Shown here: in pieces, positions 1 to 4,771 of the stretch
Position numbering within the stretch: the stretch's first letter is position 1
How the letters are laid out: each line of letters opens with the position of its first letter
NCBI GenBank assembly: GCA_943357015.1
Contig: CALRFZ010000008.1
Span: forward strand, 20,648-26,841
DNA length: 6,194 bases
Direction: 5' to 3'
From: Candidatus Staskawiczbacteria bacterium
Lineage (GTDB): Bacteria; Patescibacteriota; Minisyncoccia; Minisyncoccales; Staskawiczbacteraceae
The notes under the pieces: generated by a model
The model's database searches: none
Seen by the model: only the letters and a program-made list of their open reading frames with translations
Told to the model about the DNA's origin: nothing
Program-made: the position numbers and the translations under genes

Positions 1-163
1 ACTATGGGAAATTACCCCGTTTTTCAACGAGCTATGCCCCACTTTACGGTATGTATCTACGTGTTACTAAGCCGTTCGCCGGTGCCTTGCGGCCCCTTGA
101 CTTGCATGCCGGTATCCACATTTCCAGCGTTCACCCTGAGCTAGGATCAAACTCTCAAAAAAT
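1..163 (-). rRNA. 16S ribosomal RNA, 5' end (partial)
   Basis: The reverse complement carries the conserved start of 16S rRNA: GAGAGTTTGATCC, then GCTCAG, GTGAACGCTGG, GCATGCAAGTC and AGTAACACG in the expected order and spacing. About the first 160 nt are present and the rest lies beyond the left edge. The mature 5' end is placed near 163 by analogy with E. coli, where it sits a few bases before AGAGTTTG, so it is uncertain by several bases. Two things are divergent. The universal forward-primer site reads CCTAGCTCAG instead of CCTGGCTCAG, and the usual GGCGGC after CGCTGG is replaced by AAATGT. Both fit a CPR/Parcubacteria 16S. Confidence 0.95.
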
Positions 164-546
164 ATACGAATAAATTCATATATAGTATTGTCAGTTAAAG
201 TACTGACGAACTTATTCGAAACAACTTTAAAAAACTAATTATAACTTCAAATTTTTAATTTGAAGCTTCTTACCTTATCTCCCCAAAGTTGAGATGGTTT
301 ATCAAAATTGGGATGCAGTATATAAATCCTATGTATTCGGTTAGGAATAAATAAAAGACAAAAGTCATTTATATAATGGCTTGCTAGTTAAGGAAAAAAT
401 AAATATAGCTTCCCACTAACTTACATTATCAAGATCGTTATTTTTCAAATTACTTTCCTTTATCGCCTCTGCCCTACTTTGCTAATCCTGCCTAGCCAAG
501 GCTATTCAGAATACAAGCTTCGAAGGGCAACGCCTGTGTGGCGTTG
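164..546 (-). promoter_or_regulatory. 16S rRNA leader region, hairpin-rich
   Basis: This stretch upstream of 16S has no credible open reading frame. It holds several local inverted repeats: 167-173 with 212-218 (CGAATAA/TTATTCG) enclosing 190-195 with 202-207 (GTCAGT/ACTGAC); 245-253 with 257-265 (CTTCAAATT/AATTTGAAG, 3-nt loop); and 528-534 with 540-546 (CAACGCC/GGCGTTG, 5-nt loop). A weaker fold brings 471-475 to 524-528. A poor alternative promoter on the minus strand would be TTGATA at 427-432 and TATATT at 402-407, but its 19-nt spacing is long. Transcription of this region as precursor rRNA leader is inferred. The partner strand of the normal 16S processing stem would lie outside the window. 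Confidence 0.5.
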
Positions 547-593
547 AAAAAAACACCCGCGTAAATATTTATTTAGGATAAATACTTACGCGG
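547..593 (-). terminator. Strong hairpin with T7 tract, upstream of 16S
   Basis: Arms 557-572 and 578-593 pair over 16 bp around a 5-nt loop, starting CCGCG. The single non-Watson-Crick position is A-C in plus-strand RNA but a G-U wobble in minus-strand RNA, which favours the minus strand as the functional one. On that strand the stem is followed after GTG by seven T (553-547). It could end transcription arriving from the GIY-YIG/tRNA side, end a short RNA starting near 657, or act as an attenuator in the rRNA leader. Confidence 0.75.
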
Positions 594-663
594 ATATTTT
601 AGAAAACTTAATTAGTTTTTAAAAATATTTTTTATTATTTTGCAATTAAGATTATGTACATAC

Positions 664-691
664 ATTCTAATCAAAATAAAACCAATGTCAA
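664..691 (-). promoter_or_regulatory. Sigma70-type promoter, TTGACA-16-TAGAAT
   Basis: On the minus strand a perfect -35 TTGACA (691-686) is followed after 16 nt by TAGAAT (669-664), five of six matches to TATAAT. The start would be near 657. It is the best promoter upstream of 16S, which lies about 490 nt downstream, and the hairpin at 547-593 sits only about 65 nt after the start. It may serve the rRNA operon or a short RNA. Confidence 0.6.
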
Positions 692-721
692 GCCTTGTGT
701 TTAAAATTATTAATGTTAGGT

Positions 722-847
722 CTAATTTTGTCGCACAATAAACTTTTTAGTGTTAAAAATTGCCAAAAAATAATTTTCCCCGACCCCCCCCTTTTTTTTT
801 GGTTCTTCTGATTTTGGTTCTACTGGCTCTGATTCTATATATAGCAT
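722..847 (-). other. Possible 41-codon ORF with A9G8 homopolymer
   Basis: Seventeen bases after the end of the decayed GIY-YIG gene, an ATG (847-845) opens 41 codons ending in TAG (722-724). The first half is acidic/proline/lysine repeat-like (ESEPVEPKSEEPKKK) and then passes through nine A and eight G (minus strand; plus 784-800). There is no Shine-Dalgarno site and I do not recognise the product. It may be a remnant of a tail or linker, or chance. The homopolymer junction makes the frame itself unreliable. Confidence 0.2.
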
Positions 848-863
848 TTAGAATTTAATACTT

Positions 864-1124
864 TTATAATAACCACTTTCTTCTAAATGCAATTTCTGAT
901 GCTGATTTAAGATATTTTTCAAATTCTATTACTTTCTTTTCAGATACAAGCAAGTAATACCAAACTACTTTTTAAGGTTTGAATTTGCTCGTGTGCTTAT
1001 TGGCGCCCGAATTATGTGACACCAATCTCTTTTTCAAATCTGATGCTGATCCAATATAGGTTTGTTTTGAATTTCCAACACTTTGCAAAATGTAAGAATA
1101 AAACATAACTAAATGACTTGCCAT
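864..1124 (-). pseudogene. GIY-YIG nuclease-like gene with an in-frame TAA
   Basis: Reading from ATG 1124 (or 1106), the protein begins MASHLVMFYSYILQS, continues QTYIGSASDLKKRL and reaches SKFKP, then meets TAA at 974-972. The same frame continues past the stop with KVVWYYLLVSEKKVIEF, EKYLKSASEIAFRRKWLL and a second TAA at 866-864. That is the usual second half of a single-domain GIY-YIG (UPF0213/YhbQ-like) protein, where FKP is normally followed by W or L and a KVVYYE-like strand. A single change (TTA or TGG to TAA) would explain it, so no frameshift is needed. The intact product would be about 80 residues and carries the YIL and YIG strands, the following Arg and the EKYLKS helix. ATG 1124 has an AAGGTAGG stretch 6 nt upstream and ATG 1106 has none. 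Members are putative DNA-processing nucleases of unknown cellular role. Alternatives are a sequencing error, readthrough or a working truncated form. Confidence 0.8.
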
Positions 1125-1160
1125 TCGAGGCCTACCTTGTATTACTATAAATAATATAAA

Positions 1161-1190
1161 GCCCTTCTTCGCTTCCGAGCTACGAAGGGC
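1161..1190 (-). terminator. Hairpin ending the tRNA-Thr transcript
   Basis: GCCCTTC (1161-1167) pairs with GAAGGGC (1184-1190), with a small inner GCT/AGC helix in the loop. On the minus strand the stem is followed by TTTATATTATTTAT, a T-rich but interrupted tail. It comes directly after the tRNA and a second hairpin, so it is a plausible end of the rpmE-rpsB-tsf-tRNA transcript. Its CCCTTCTTCGCTT arm recurs at 4743-4755. Confidence 0.5.
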
Positions 1191-1215
1191 CATTCTTCAC
1201 TATGGCGAAGAATGG
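1190..1215 (-). repeat. Hairpin fused to the tRNA 3' end
   Basis: CCATTCTTC (1190-1198) and GAAGAATGG (1207-1215) form a perfect 9-bp stem with an 8-nt loop. On the minus strand the first CCA of the stem is the encoded CCA of tRNA-Thr, so the hairpin in the precursor would hide the tRNA 3' end. It may guide 3' processing. Confidence 0.6.
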
Positions 1216-1287
1216 AGCCGCGGAAGGGATTCGAACCCCCGACCCACGCTTTACAAAAGCGTTGCTCTACCACTGAGCTACCGCGGC
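1213..1287 (-). tRNA. tRNA-Thr(UGU), CCA encoded
   Basis: The cloverleaf is complete. The acceptor stem is GCCGCGG with CCGCGGC. The D stem is GCTC/GAGC. The anticodon stem ACGCT/AGCGT encloses the loop TTTGTAA, giving anticodon TGT (reads ACA, Thr). The T arm has the loop TTCGAAT. Discriminator T is followed by an encoded CCA at 1215-1213. G1-C72 and C2-G71 agree with known threonine identity elements. Two T-stem pairs are G-U. It lies 49 nt downstream of the 109-residue gene on the same strand and is probably cotranscribed with it. Confidence 0.96.
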
Positions 1288-1336
1288 AAATCTAATTGCT
1301 ATAAATATCGCACTGCTAAATTTGGGTGATAAAATT

Positions 1337-1666
1337 TTAATGTTCTTTATTTTTTTTCTTGCCTTCCTTATCTAATTGCTGAGCTTTTTTTCTTAATCCA
1401 CTTAAAAGGTGGTCAATTTCTGTTTCAATTTTTAAAATCCAAACCTTAGCCCACGACAGAAATTTATGCAACCATAATTGTTTCTCAAATAAATTAAAGT
1501 GCGTATCCTTGATTTTTTTTTCTATATTTAGAATAATTTTATGCTTTTTAATTCCGTGGTGACCATTTTTAGGTAGGGACGTTAGTGCTGGAGTTTTTTT
1601 AAGTAACACAAAAATTATCGCCAACACAGAAAAAATGAAAATAATGAAGGCTATAAGTTGTAACAT
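1337..1666 (-). CDS. Small membrane-anchored protein, unknown function
   Basis: I do not recognise this 109-residue product. It has one clear N-terminal membrane segment (about residues 2-22, rich in I, F, L and V) followed by KK, so the rest is expected in the cytoplasm by the positive-inside rule. Residues 30-60 are basic. Residues 60-95 (QLWLHKFLSWAKVWILKIET and after) look like an amphipathic helix, perhaps a coiled coil, and the end is almost all K and E. The stop is TAA. It is the fourth cistron after rpmE, rpsB and tsf, 69 nt after tsf, and precedes tRNA-Thr. The start ATG has CTCGCTAA just upstream and no Shine-Dalgarno match. Its position suggests constitutive expression with the translation genes but says nothing specific about its role. 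Confidence 0.75.
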   Translation of the reverse strand: MLQLIAFIIFIFSVLAIIFVLLKKTPALTSLPKNGHHGIKKHKIILNIEKKIKDTHFNLFEKQLWLHKFLSWAKVWILKIETEIDHLLSGLRKKAQQLDKEGKKKNKEH

Positions 1667-1738
1667 TTAGCGAGTTTGTAGTTTTTAGTTTGTAGTTAGT
1701 AGACTTTCTACTCACTACTAAACACTTACTACTAACTA
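1667..1738 (-). repeat. Self-complementary spacer, tsf to 109-residue gene
   Basis: The 69-nt gap is made of TAGT-type words (TTTGTAG, TTTTTAG, TTTGTAG, TTAGTAG). A perfect 10-bp inverted repeat, TAGTTAGTAG (1693-1702) and CTACTAACTA (1729-1738), covers the tsf stop codon (TAG at 1738-1736). It has no GC-rich stem or T tract, so it is not a normal terminator. Confidence 0.7.
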
Positions 1739-2320
1739 AATCTCGTATCTTGCAAACCTTTTTACTTCTATATTTTCTCCCACTTTTGCAACAGTATTTT
1801 CAATCAAGCTTTTAATGGTTTTTGAATCATCTTTTATCCATAACTGTGCCAACAAAGAGATTGATTCTTTGTACTTATTTATTTTACCTTTTAAAATTTG
1901 CGCCACTAAATTTTCTGGTTTGCCAGAATTAGCAATTTCTGCTTTATAAATTTTAATCTCGCCATCTAAAAATTCTTCTGGAATTTGGTCTCCTGAAACA
2001 AATAATGGTTTTAAAGCGGCAATTTGCAGGCAAATTTCATGGGCCAAATTTTTAAATTCTGGCGAATTGGCGACAAAATCAGTTTCGCAACGAATATCTA
2101 TCAATACTCCAGTTTTTAAATTTGGGTGCAAGTAAAAATCAATAATTCCTTGAGAAGTTTCTTTTGAAATTTTTTTATCCGCAATTTTTTTACCCCAAAT
2201 TCTTAACAAGTCCTTAGCTTTTTGGATATCCCCACCGGATTGCTCCAAAGCCTTTTTTATTTCTACTGGCGAGACGCCAGTGGCATCGCGCAATTCTTTA
2301 ATTTGATCAATAGTAATCAT
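1736..2320 (-). CDS. tsf: Elongation factor Ts (short form)
   Basis: This is the guanine-nucleotide exchange factor that recycles EF-Tu-GDP to EF-Tu-GTP in the cytoplasm. The 194-residue product starts with the UBA-like N-terminal domain bearing EF-Ts signature 1 (LRDATGVSPVEIKKAL, residues 10-25). It continues into the core with signature 2, IDIRCETDFVANS (about 74-86), containing the TDFV residues that contact the EF-Tu G domain. It lacks about 90 residues compared with the 283-residue E. coli protein and matches the short type known from Thermus (about 196), with one core repeat and no long C-terminal part. It ends in TAG inside an inverted repeat. It follows rpsB by 112 nt, the classic rpsB-tsf order. 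The ATG at 2320 is preceded by CAAAATTAGTT, which has no Shine-Dalgarno match. The partner order usual in other bacteria (pyrH or frr next) is not kept. Confidence 0.97.
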   Translation of the reverse strand: MITIDQIKELRDATGVSPVEIKKALEQSGGDIQKAKDLLRIWGKKIADKKISKETSQGIIDFYLHPNLKTGVLIDIRCETDFVANSPEFKNLAHEICLQIAALKPLFVSGDQIPEEFLDGEIKIYKAEIANSGKPENLVAQILKGKINKYKESISLLAQLWIKDDSKTIKSLIENTVAKVGENIEVKRFARYEI

Positions 2321-2432
2321 AACTAATTTTGAATTTTTAATTCTGAATTTTGATTAATCGTAAAATAGCTAAAATTCAAAGATGTTTTGAAATTATAAAA
2401 TTCTAATTTTATTCGAAATTAGAATTTAGAAA
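2321..2432 (-). repeat. Self-complementary spacer, rpsB to tsf
   Basis: The 112-nt gap holds two AT-only inverted repeats. AAATTCTAATTT (2398-2409) and AAATTAGAATTT (2416-2427) form a perfect 12-bp stem with a 6-nt loop, 5 nt after the rpsB stop. TTTGAATTTT (2328-2337) and AAAATTCAAA (2371-2380) form a 10-bp stem just before tsf. With no GC pairs near a T run, these look like cistron-separating or processing structures rather than terminators. Confidence 0.7.
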
Positions 2433-3128
2433 TTAAGATTTTGAGTTCTGTATTGTTTCTGAAACTTTTTCAAGTATATATTTTACTGAAGAAATTGCGT
2501 CGTCATTGGCTGGGATTGGGTAATCAACCAAGCTTGGGTCAACATTAGTATCTACAACTCCCACCATTTTAATTCCTTTTCTTTTGGCTTCATGGGCGCA
2601 AGTTAAATCTTTTTTAACATCTAAAATCAATACGGCGTCAGGCAATTTTGTCATATATTTAATACCCTCAAACTTTTTTCGTAAAATTTCTAATTCTTTA
2701 TCAAATAAACTTCGTTCCTTTTTGGTGTATTTTTCTAATTCACCTGTTGCTTTTTTGTTTTCTAATTCTTTATAGTATTGCACGCGCTTTAAAATAGTTT
2801 CAAAGTTCGTAAAAGTTCCCCCTAACCATCGTTCAATAACATAAGGCATCAATGATAATTCGGCATTGCTTTTTACCCACTGCTTCATTTGAATTTTAGT
2901 TCCAACAAACAATATGGTTTTACCTTCTAATGCTAATTTGGTAATAAAGGCTAGGGCTTTTTCAAATTCTTTGCCAGTTTTTTCCAAATCAATAATATGT
3001 ACGTTATTTTTAACGCCAGAAATATAAGGCTTCATTTTTGGATGAAGTCTGGAAACTCTATGTCCAAAATGCAAACCAGCGGTCTGCATTTCTTCTTGAT
3101 TTAAAATTGATTGTTTAATGTCTGACAT
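2433..3128 (-). CDS. rpsB: 30S ribosomal protein S2
   Basis: Small-subunit protein S2 binds 16S rRNA late in assembly and supports S1 docking in species that have S1. The 231-residue product shows the family pattern: MQTAGLHFGHRVSRLHPKMK (14-33), the coiled-coil hairpin around residues 105-160, GTKIQ (76-80), ERWLGGTFTNF (99-109), LPDAVLILDVKKD (162-174) and VGVVDTNVDPSLVDYPIPAN (189-208). The length is normal for bacteria. The frame stays open upstream to 3188, but the chosen start is ATG 3128. The protein then begins MSDIKQSILNQEEM as other S2 proteins do, and the extra 20 codons would run through the inverted-repeat spacer. No Shine-Dalgarno site is visible (GAATACCAAATA before ATG). In E. 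coli, S2 represses rpsB-tsf through the rpsB leader. Here the leader is a long hairpin that could serve the same purpose. Confidence 0.98.
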   Translation of the reverse strand: MSDIKQSILNQEEMQTAGLHFGHRVSRLHPKMKPYISGVKNNVHIIDLEKTGKEFEKALAFITKLALEGKTILFVGTKIQMKQWVKSNAELSLMPYVIERWLGGTFTNFETILKRVQYYKELENKKATGELEKYTKKERSLFDKELEILRKKFEGIKYMTKLPDAVLILDVKKDLTCAHEAKRKGIKMVGVVDTNVDPSLVDYPIPANDDAISSVKYILEKVSETIQNSKS

Positions 3129-3237
3129 TATTTGGTATTCTGCATACTGTATTCTGGAGCTAGAATGAAATTTGAATATTACATTCAAAATTCTTCATTC
3201 ATATTCAAGCTACAAGATACAGAATACAGAATTCAAA
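3129..3237 (-). repeat. Long nested hairpin between rpmE and rpsB
   Basis: Almost the whole 109-nt gap folds back on itself. CTGTATTCTG (3147-3156) pairs with 3220-3229, AGCT (3158-3161) with 3208-3211, GAATGAA (3163-3169) with 3194-3200, and TTTGAAT (3171-3177) with 3183-3189. That is about 28 bp in one 83-nt hairpin with a 5-nt apex. It begins 8 nt after the rpmE stop and ends 18 nt before the rpsB ATG. There is no T tract after it, so it is a better candidate for mRNA processing or translational control than for termination. Confidence 0.8.
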
Positions 3238-3492
3238 TTAGATAGTTTTAATTTCTTTCTTAGCTTTAGTTTTTTTAATTTTTGGGGCAGTTTTTTTTGC
3301 AATTCTGTCTTTGAATTTCTGCACTCTACCTAGTGTGTCTAAAACTTTTTCTTTCTTTGTATAAAAAGGATGACACAAAGAACAAATTTCAGTTTCAATG
3401 AATTCTTTAGTGGATCCGACAGTAAACGAATTACCGCAGGCGCACTTAACGCCAGCTTTTGAAAAGTAAATTGGATGAATGTCTTTCTTCAT
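3238..3492 (-). CDS. rpmE: 50S ribosomal protein L31, zinc-binding type
   Basis: L31 bridges the 50S central protuberance and the 30S head. The 84-residue product begins MKKDIHPIYF and has four zinc ligands, Cys17 and Cys19 in KCACGNSF and Cys37 and Cys40 in EICSLCHPFYT, matching the four-cysteine (C+) RpmE class rather than the zinc-free RpmE2. After FYT and the usual V-rich strand it carries a lysine-rich C-terminal extension (residues about 60-84), longer than the common 66-70-residue form. It is the first gene of the operon, with ATG 3492 only about 20 nt downstream of the expected start of the 3519-3547 promoter. The leader has no convincing Shine-Dalgarno site (TTAAGATAATATTT). The stop is TAA. 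Confidence 0.96.
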   Translation of the reverse strand: MKKDIHPIYFSKAGVKCACGNSFTVGSTKEFIETEICSLCHPFYTKKEKVLDTLGRVQKFKDRIAKKTAPKIKKTKAKKEIKTI

Positions 3493-3518
3493 AAATATTA
3501 TCTTAATATGTATTTAAA

Positions 3519-3547
3519 ATAATAGCAAGAGTTTATTGTAAATGCAA
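3519..3547 (-). promoter_or_regulatory. Promoter of the rpmE-rpsB-tsf operon
   Basis: On the minus strand TTGCAT (3547-3542), 17 nt, then TATTAT (3524-3519), preceded by TGC to give an extended -10 (TGCTATTAT). Transcription would start near 3511, leaving a leader of about 20 nt before rpmE. It lies just downstream of the terminator of the 232-residue gene, so the operon starts independently. Confidence 0.8.
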
Positions 3548-3581
3548 GCCCTGCATATAATAAAAACGATAAAATTAAAAT

Positions 3582-3611
3582 AAAAAAGCCACTCATTGAG
3601 CATAGAGTGGC
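3582..3611 (-). terminator. Intrinsic terminator of the 232-residue gene
   Basis: GCCACTC (3588-3594) and GAGTGGC (3605-3611) form a perfect 7-bp stem with a 10-nt loop. On the minus strand it is followed by TTTTTTATTTTA. It lies 26 nt after the TAG of the gene at 3638-4336. Confidence 0.85.
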
Positions 3612-3637
3612 AAATGTCAAAATAAATTATTGGCGAT

Positions 3638-4336
3638 CTATATTTTTCTTTTTTGATTAAAGTCTGGCTCGTTCCAAACTTCAATCCAATAAAGATTGCC
3701 ACCGTAATTGACAACCAGGAACGGGTCATCAACATACAGTTCTTCAACGAAAAATTGCGCCTTAGGGCAGAGTTTTTTTAACTCCACGGCTGAATACAGG
3801 GCAAATTCCGGAATTGGCTTTTTGTAGTATTCAATTGGAATAATGTTCCAACCAATCCACAAAAAGCCATTTGGCATTTCACGACAAAGCCACCTAGCCA
3901 TCAGGCAAGCGCAGAGCGGGATCACAGACAAGCCCAAAAGCCAGTTAAATGGCGCCTGAATTTGTTGACCGTTAAACAGGATTTCCAAAACGGCTGGCAC
4001 CAGAAAGCCCAAAAAGATTGCCAAAAAGACCCAGACAAAATGCCGACCGAAAATTCGCAAGAAAGCGCGGACCCGCAGATTCTGCACTTTCTTGCATTTG
4101 TATTTTTCCACGGTTTCCATGGTAAATGGGCTGATGCCAAGATTTGCCAACGCTTCGTAAAGCGTTAGCGGTTTTGACGATTTTTCGCGGGGCCAAACTT
4201 TTTTTGGCGCCAGATCGAACAATGAGACGCTGTAACCCAGATGGGTTTTTGCTTCGTCCATAAGGAGGTCAAAGCTGTAGATCTCATCGGGCATAGCCGG
4301 AGTCATAGCAGATTGGCGTTTGAGCAACTTAACCAT
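3638..4336 (-). CDS. Two-TM protein of unknown function, 232 residues
   Basis: I do not recognise the family. Residues 1-98 are soluble and mixed-charge, with YSFDLLMDEAK and PLTLYEALANLGISPFTMETVEKYK, which reads like a small helical domain. Two membrane segments follow: about 100-121 (VWVFLAIFLGFLVPAVLEIL) and 131-150 (NWLLGLSVIPLCACLMARWL). A C-terminal domain (151-232) contains KPIPEFALYSAVELKKL, FVEELYVDDPFLVVN and LYWIEVWNEPDF, alternating strands that suggest a compact alpha/beta fold. Both soluble parts should face the same side of the membrane. No catalytic motif is visible. ATG 4336 has a good Shine-Dalgarno site, AGGGGA, 6-7 nt upstream. The coding sequence is markedly more GC-rich than the ribosomal operon (33 of 60 bases in 3901-3960 against 14 of 60 in 2641-2700, counted by eye), which may mean different codon selection or acquisition. 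It is monocistronic, with its own promoter region and terminator, and the stop is TAG. Confidence 0.8.
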   Translation of the reverse strand: MVKLLKRQSAMTPAMPDEIYSFDLLMDEAKTHLGYSVSLFDLAPKKVWPREKSSKPLTLYEALANLGISPFTMETVEKYKCKKVQNLRVRAFLRIFGRHFVWVFLAIFLGFLVPAVLEILFNGQQIQAPFNWLLGLSVIPLCACLMARWLCREMPNGFLWIGWNIIPIEYYKKPIPEFALYSAVELKKLCPKAQFFVEELYVDDPFLVVNYGGNLYWIEVWNEPDFNQKRKI

Positions 4337-4350
4337 AAAATATCCCCTAT

Positions 4351-4387
4351 ACTATAGAATGAGCAAAAGAAAAGTAACATACTTTTC
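4351..4387 (-). promoter_or_regulatory. Promoter region with 19-bp operator-like dyad
   Basis: Upstream of the 232-residue gene the minus strand has TATAGT (4356-4351) as a possible -10. About 17 nt further up, GAAAAGTA (4369-4376) and TACTTTTC (4380-4387) form a perfect 8-bp dyad with a 3-nt spacer. The dyad would cover the weak -35 position, as a repressor or activator site would. With this -10 the transcript would start almost at the Shine-Dalgarno site, which makes the -10 assignment doubtful. Confidence 0.4.
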
Positions 4388-4395
4388 CCTAAATT

Positions 4396-4412
4396 TAGTT
4401 TAATTTAAACTA
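4396..4412. repeat. 17-bp near-perfect palindrome
   Basis: TAGTTTAA (4396-4403), one T, then TTAAACTA (4405-4412). It lies 8 bp beyond the 19-bp dyad, in the gap between two minus-strand genes. It could be a second protein-binding site or a chance AT-rich palindrome. Confidence 0.4.
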
Positions 4413-4436
4413 CCCAGAGTGTCAATTATAGGAAGT

Positions 4437-4465
4437 AAAAAAATAGCGACTGCTTTGGCAATCGC
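4437..4465 (-). terminator. Intrinsic terminator of the 63-residue gene
   Basis: On the minus strand GCGATTGC, loop CAAA, GCAGTCGC (4465-4446) form 8 bp including one G-U, followed by TA and seven T (4443-4437). The U-G pair is a mismatch on the other strand, which supports minus-strand use. It starts 12 nt after the TAG of the gene at 4478. Confidence 0.85.
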
Positions 4466-4477
4466 TTTAATAATTGT

Positions 4478-4669
4478 CTACTCGGCAACGAGTTCGCTTT
4501 TTTGGGCGCCATCATTTTTCCAGAGTCGCAAATCGTGACAGTCTTGGTTTTGCAAACAAAACTGACTATAATATCTGATGGCATCGTCATAGTCGTCGGC
4601 AAAAAATCCTTTTATGCATTTTCTTCCTTGAAAATCAAAGCAGGTAATCACATAAAGCATATACAGCAT
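4478..4669 (-). CDS. Small hypothetical protein, 63 residues
   Basis: The product is MLYMLYVITCFDFQGR at the start, followed by KCIKGFFADDYDDAIRYYSQ, a CLQNQDCHDLRLWKND segment and a short tail. I do not recognise it. Four cysteines (residues 10, 18, 34 and 39 by count) could bind a metal or form disulfides, but their spacing fits no family I know. The central DDYDDAIRYYSQF reads as a helix after a beta strand, suggesting a small alpha/beta fold. The open frame extends to 4702. I chose ATG 4669 because AGAGGG lies 6 nt upstream, a good Shine-Dalgarno site. A terminator follows at once and a divergent promoter region lies upstream, so this is probably a real monocistronic gene. The stop is TAG. 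Confidence 0.6.
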   Translation of the reverse strand: MLYMLYVITCFDFQGRKCIKGFFADDYDDAIRYYSQFCLQNQDCHDLRLWKNDGAQKSELVAE

Positions 4670-4707
4670 AAACCACCCTCTTATTTTGCAAATCATGTTC
4701 AAAACTC

Positions 4708-4742
4708 AGTTTTTATGGTACACTATTTTAATGGATAATCAA
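4708..4742. promoter_or_regulatory. Overlapping divergent promoters, 63-residue gene and prfA
   Basis: On the plus strand TGGTACACT gives an extended -10 (TACACT, 4719-4724) towards prfA, with only a weak -35 near 4696. On the minus strand TTGATT (4742-4737), 16 nt, TACCAT (4720-4715) points to the 63-residue gene. The two -10 elements share bases, so the two polymerases would exclude each other. Both assignments are by eye and modest. Confidence 0.4.
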
Positions 4743-4771
4743 CCCTTCTTCGCTTAACGCTTAGGATGGGT
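4742..4771. repeat. Copy of the CCCTTCTTCGCTT hairpin element
   Basis: ACCCTTCTTCGCTT (4742-4755) followed by AGGATGGGT (4763-4771) in the prfA leader resembles the hairpin after tRNA-Thr (1161-1190), sharing CCCTTCTTCGCTT. Only the outer ACCC/GGGT pairs hold here, so this is a degenerate copy. It sits between the promoter and the Shine-Dalgarno site of prfA. Confidence 0.4.

Noticed and set aside
3129..3188. A 20-residue N-terminal extension of S2 starting at ATG 3188
   Set aside because: It would translate the inverted-repeat spacer. S2 homologues begin at the MSDIKQSIL-type start, here ATG 3128.
3514..3747. A minus-strand frame of 77 codons over the terminator and promoter between the 232-residue gene and rpmE
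   Set aside because: It overlaps the 3' end of the 232-residue gene in another frame and runs through a terminator and a promoter.
4670..4702. Longer start of the 63-residue protein at ATG 4702
   Set aside because: ATG 4669 has the Shine-Dalgarno AGAGGG at good spacing, and the upstream codons overlap the predicted start of transcription.
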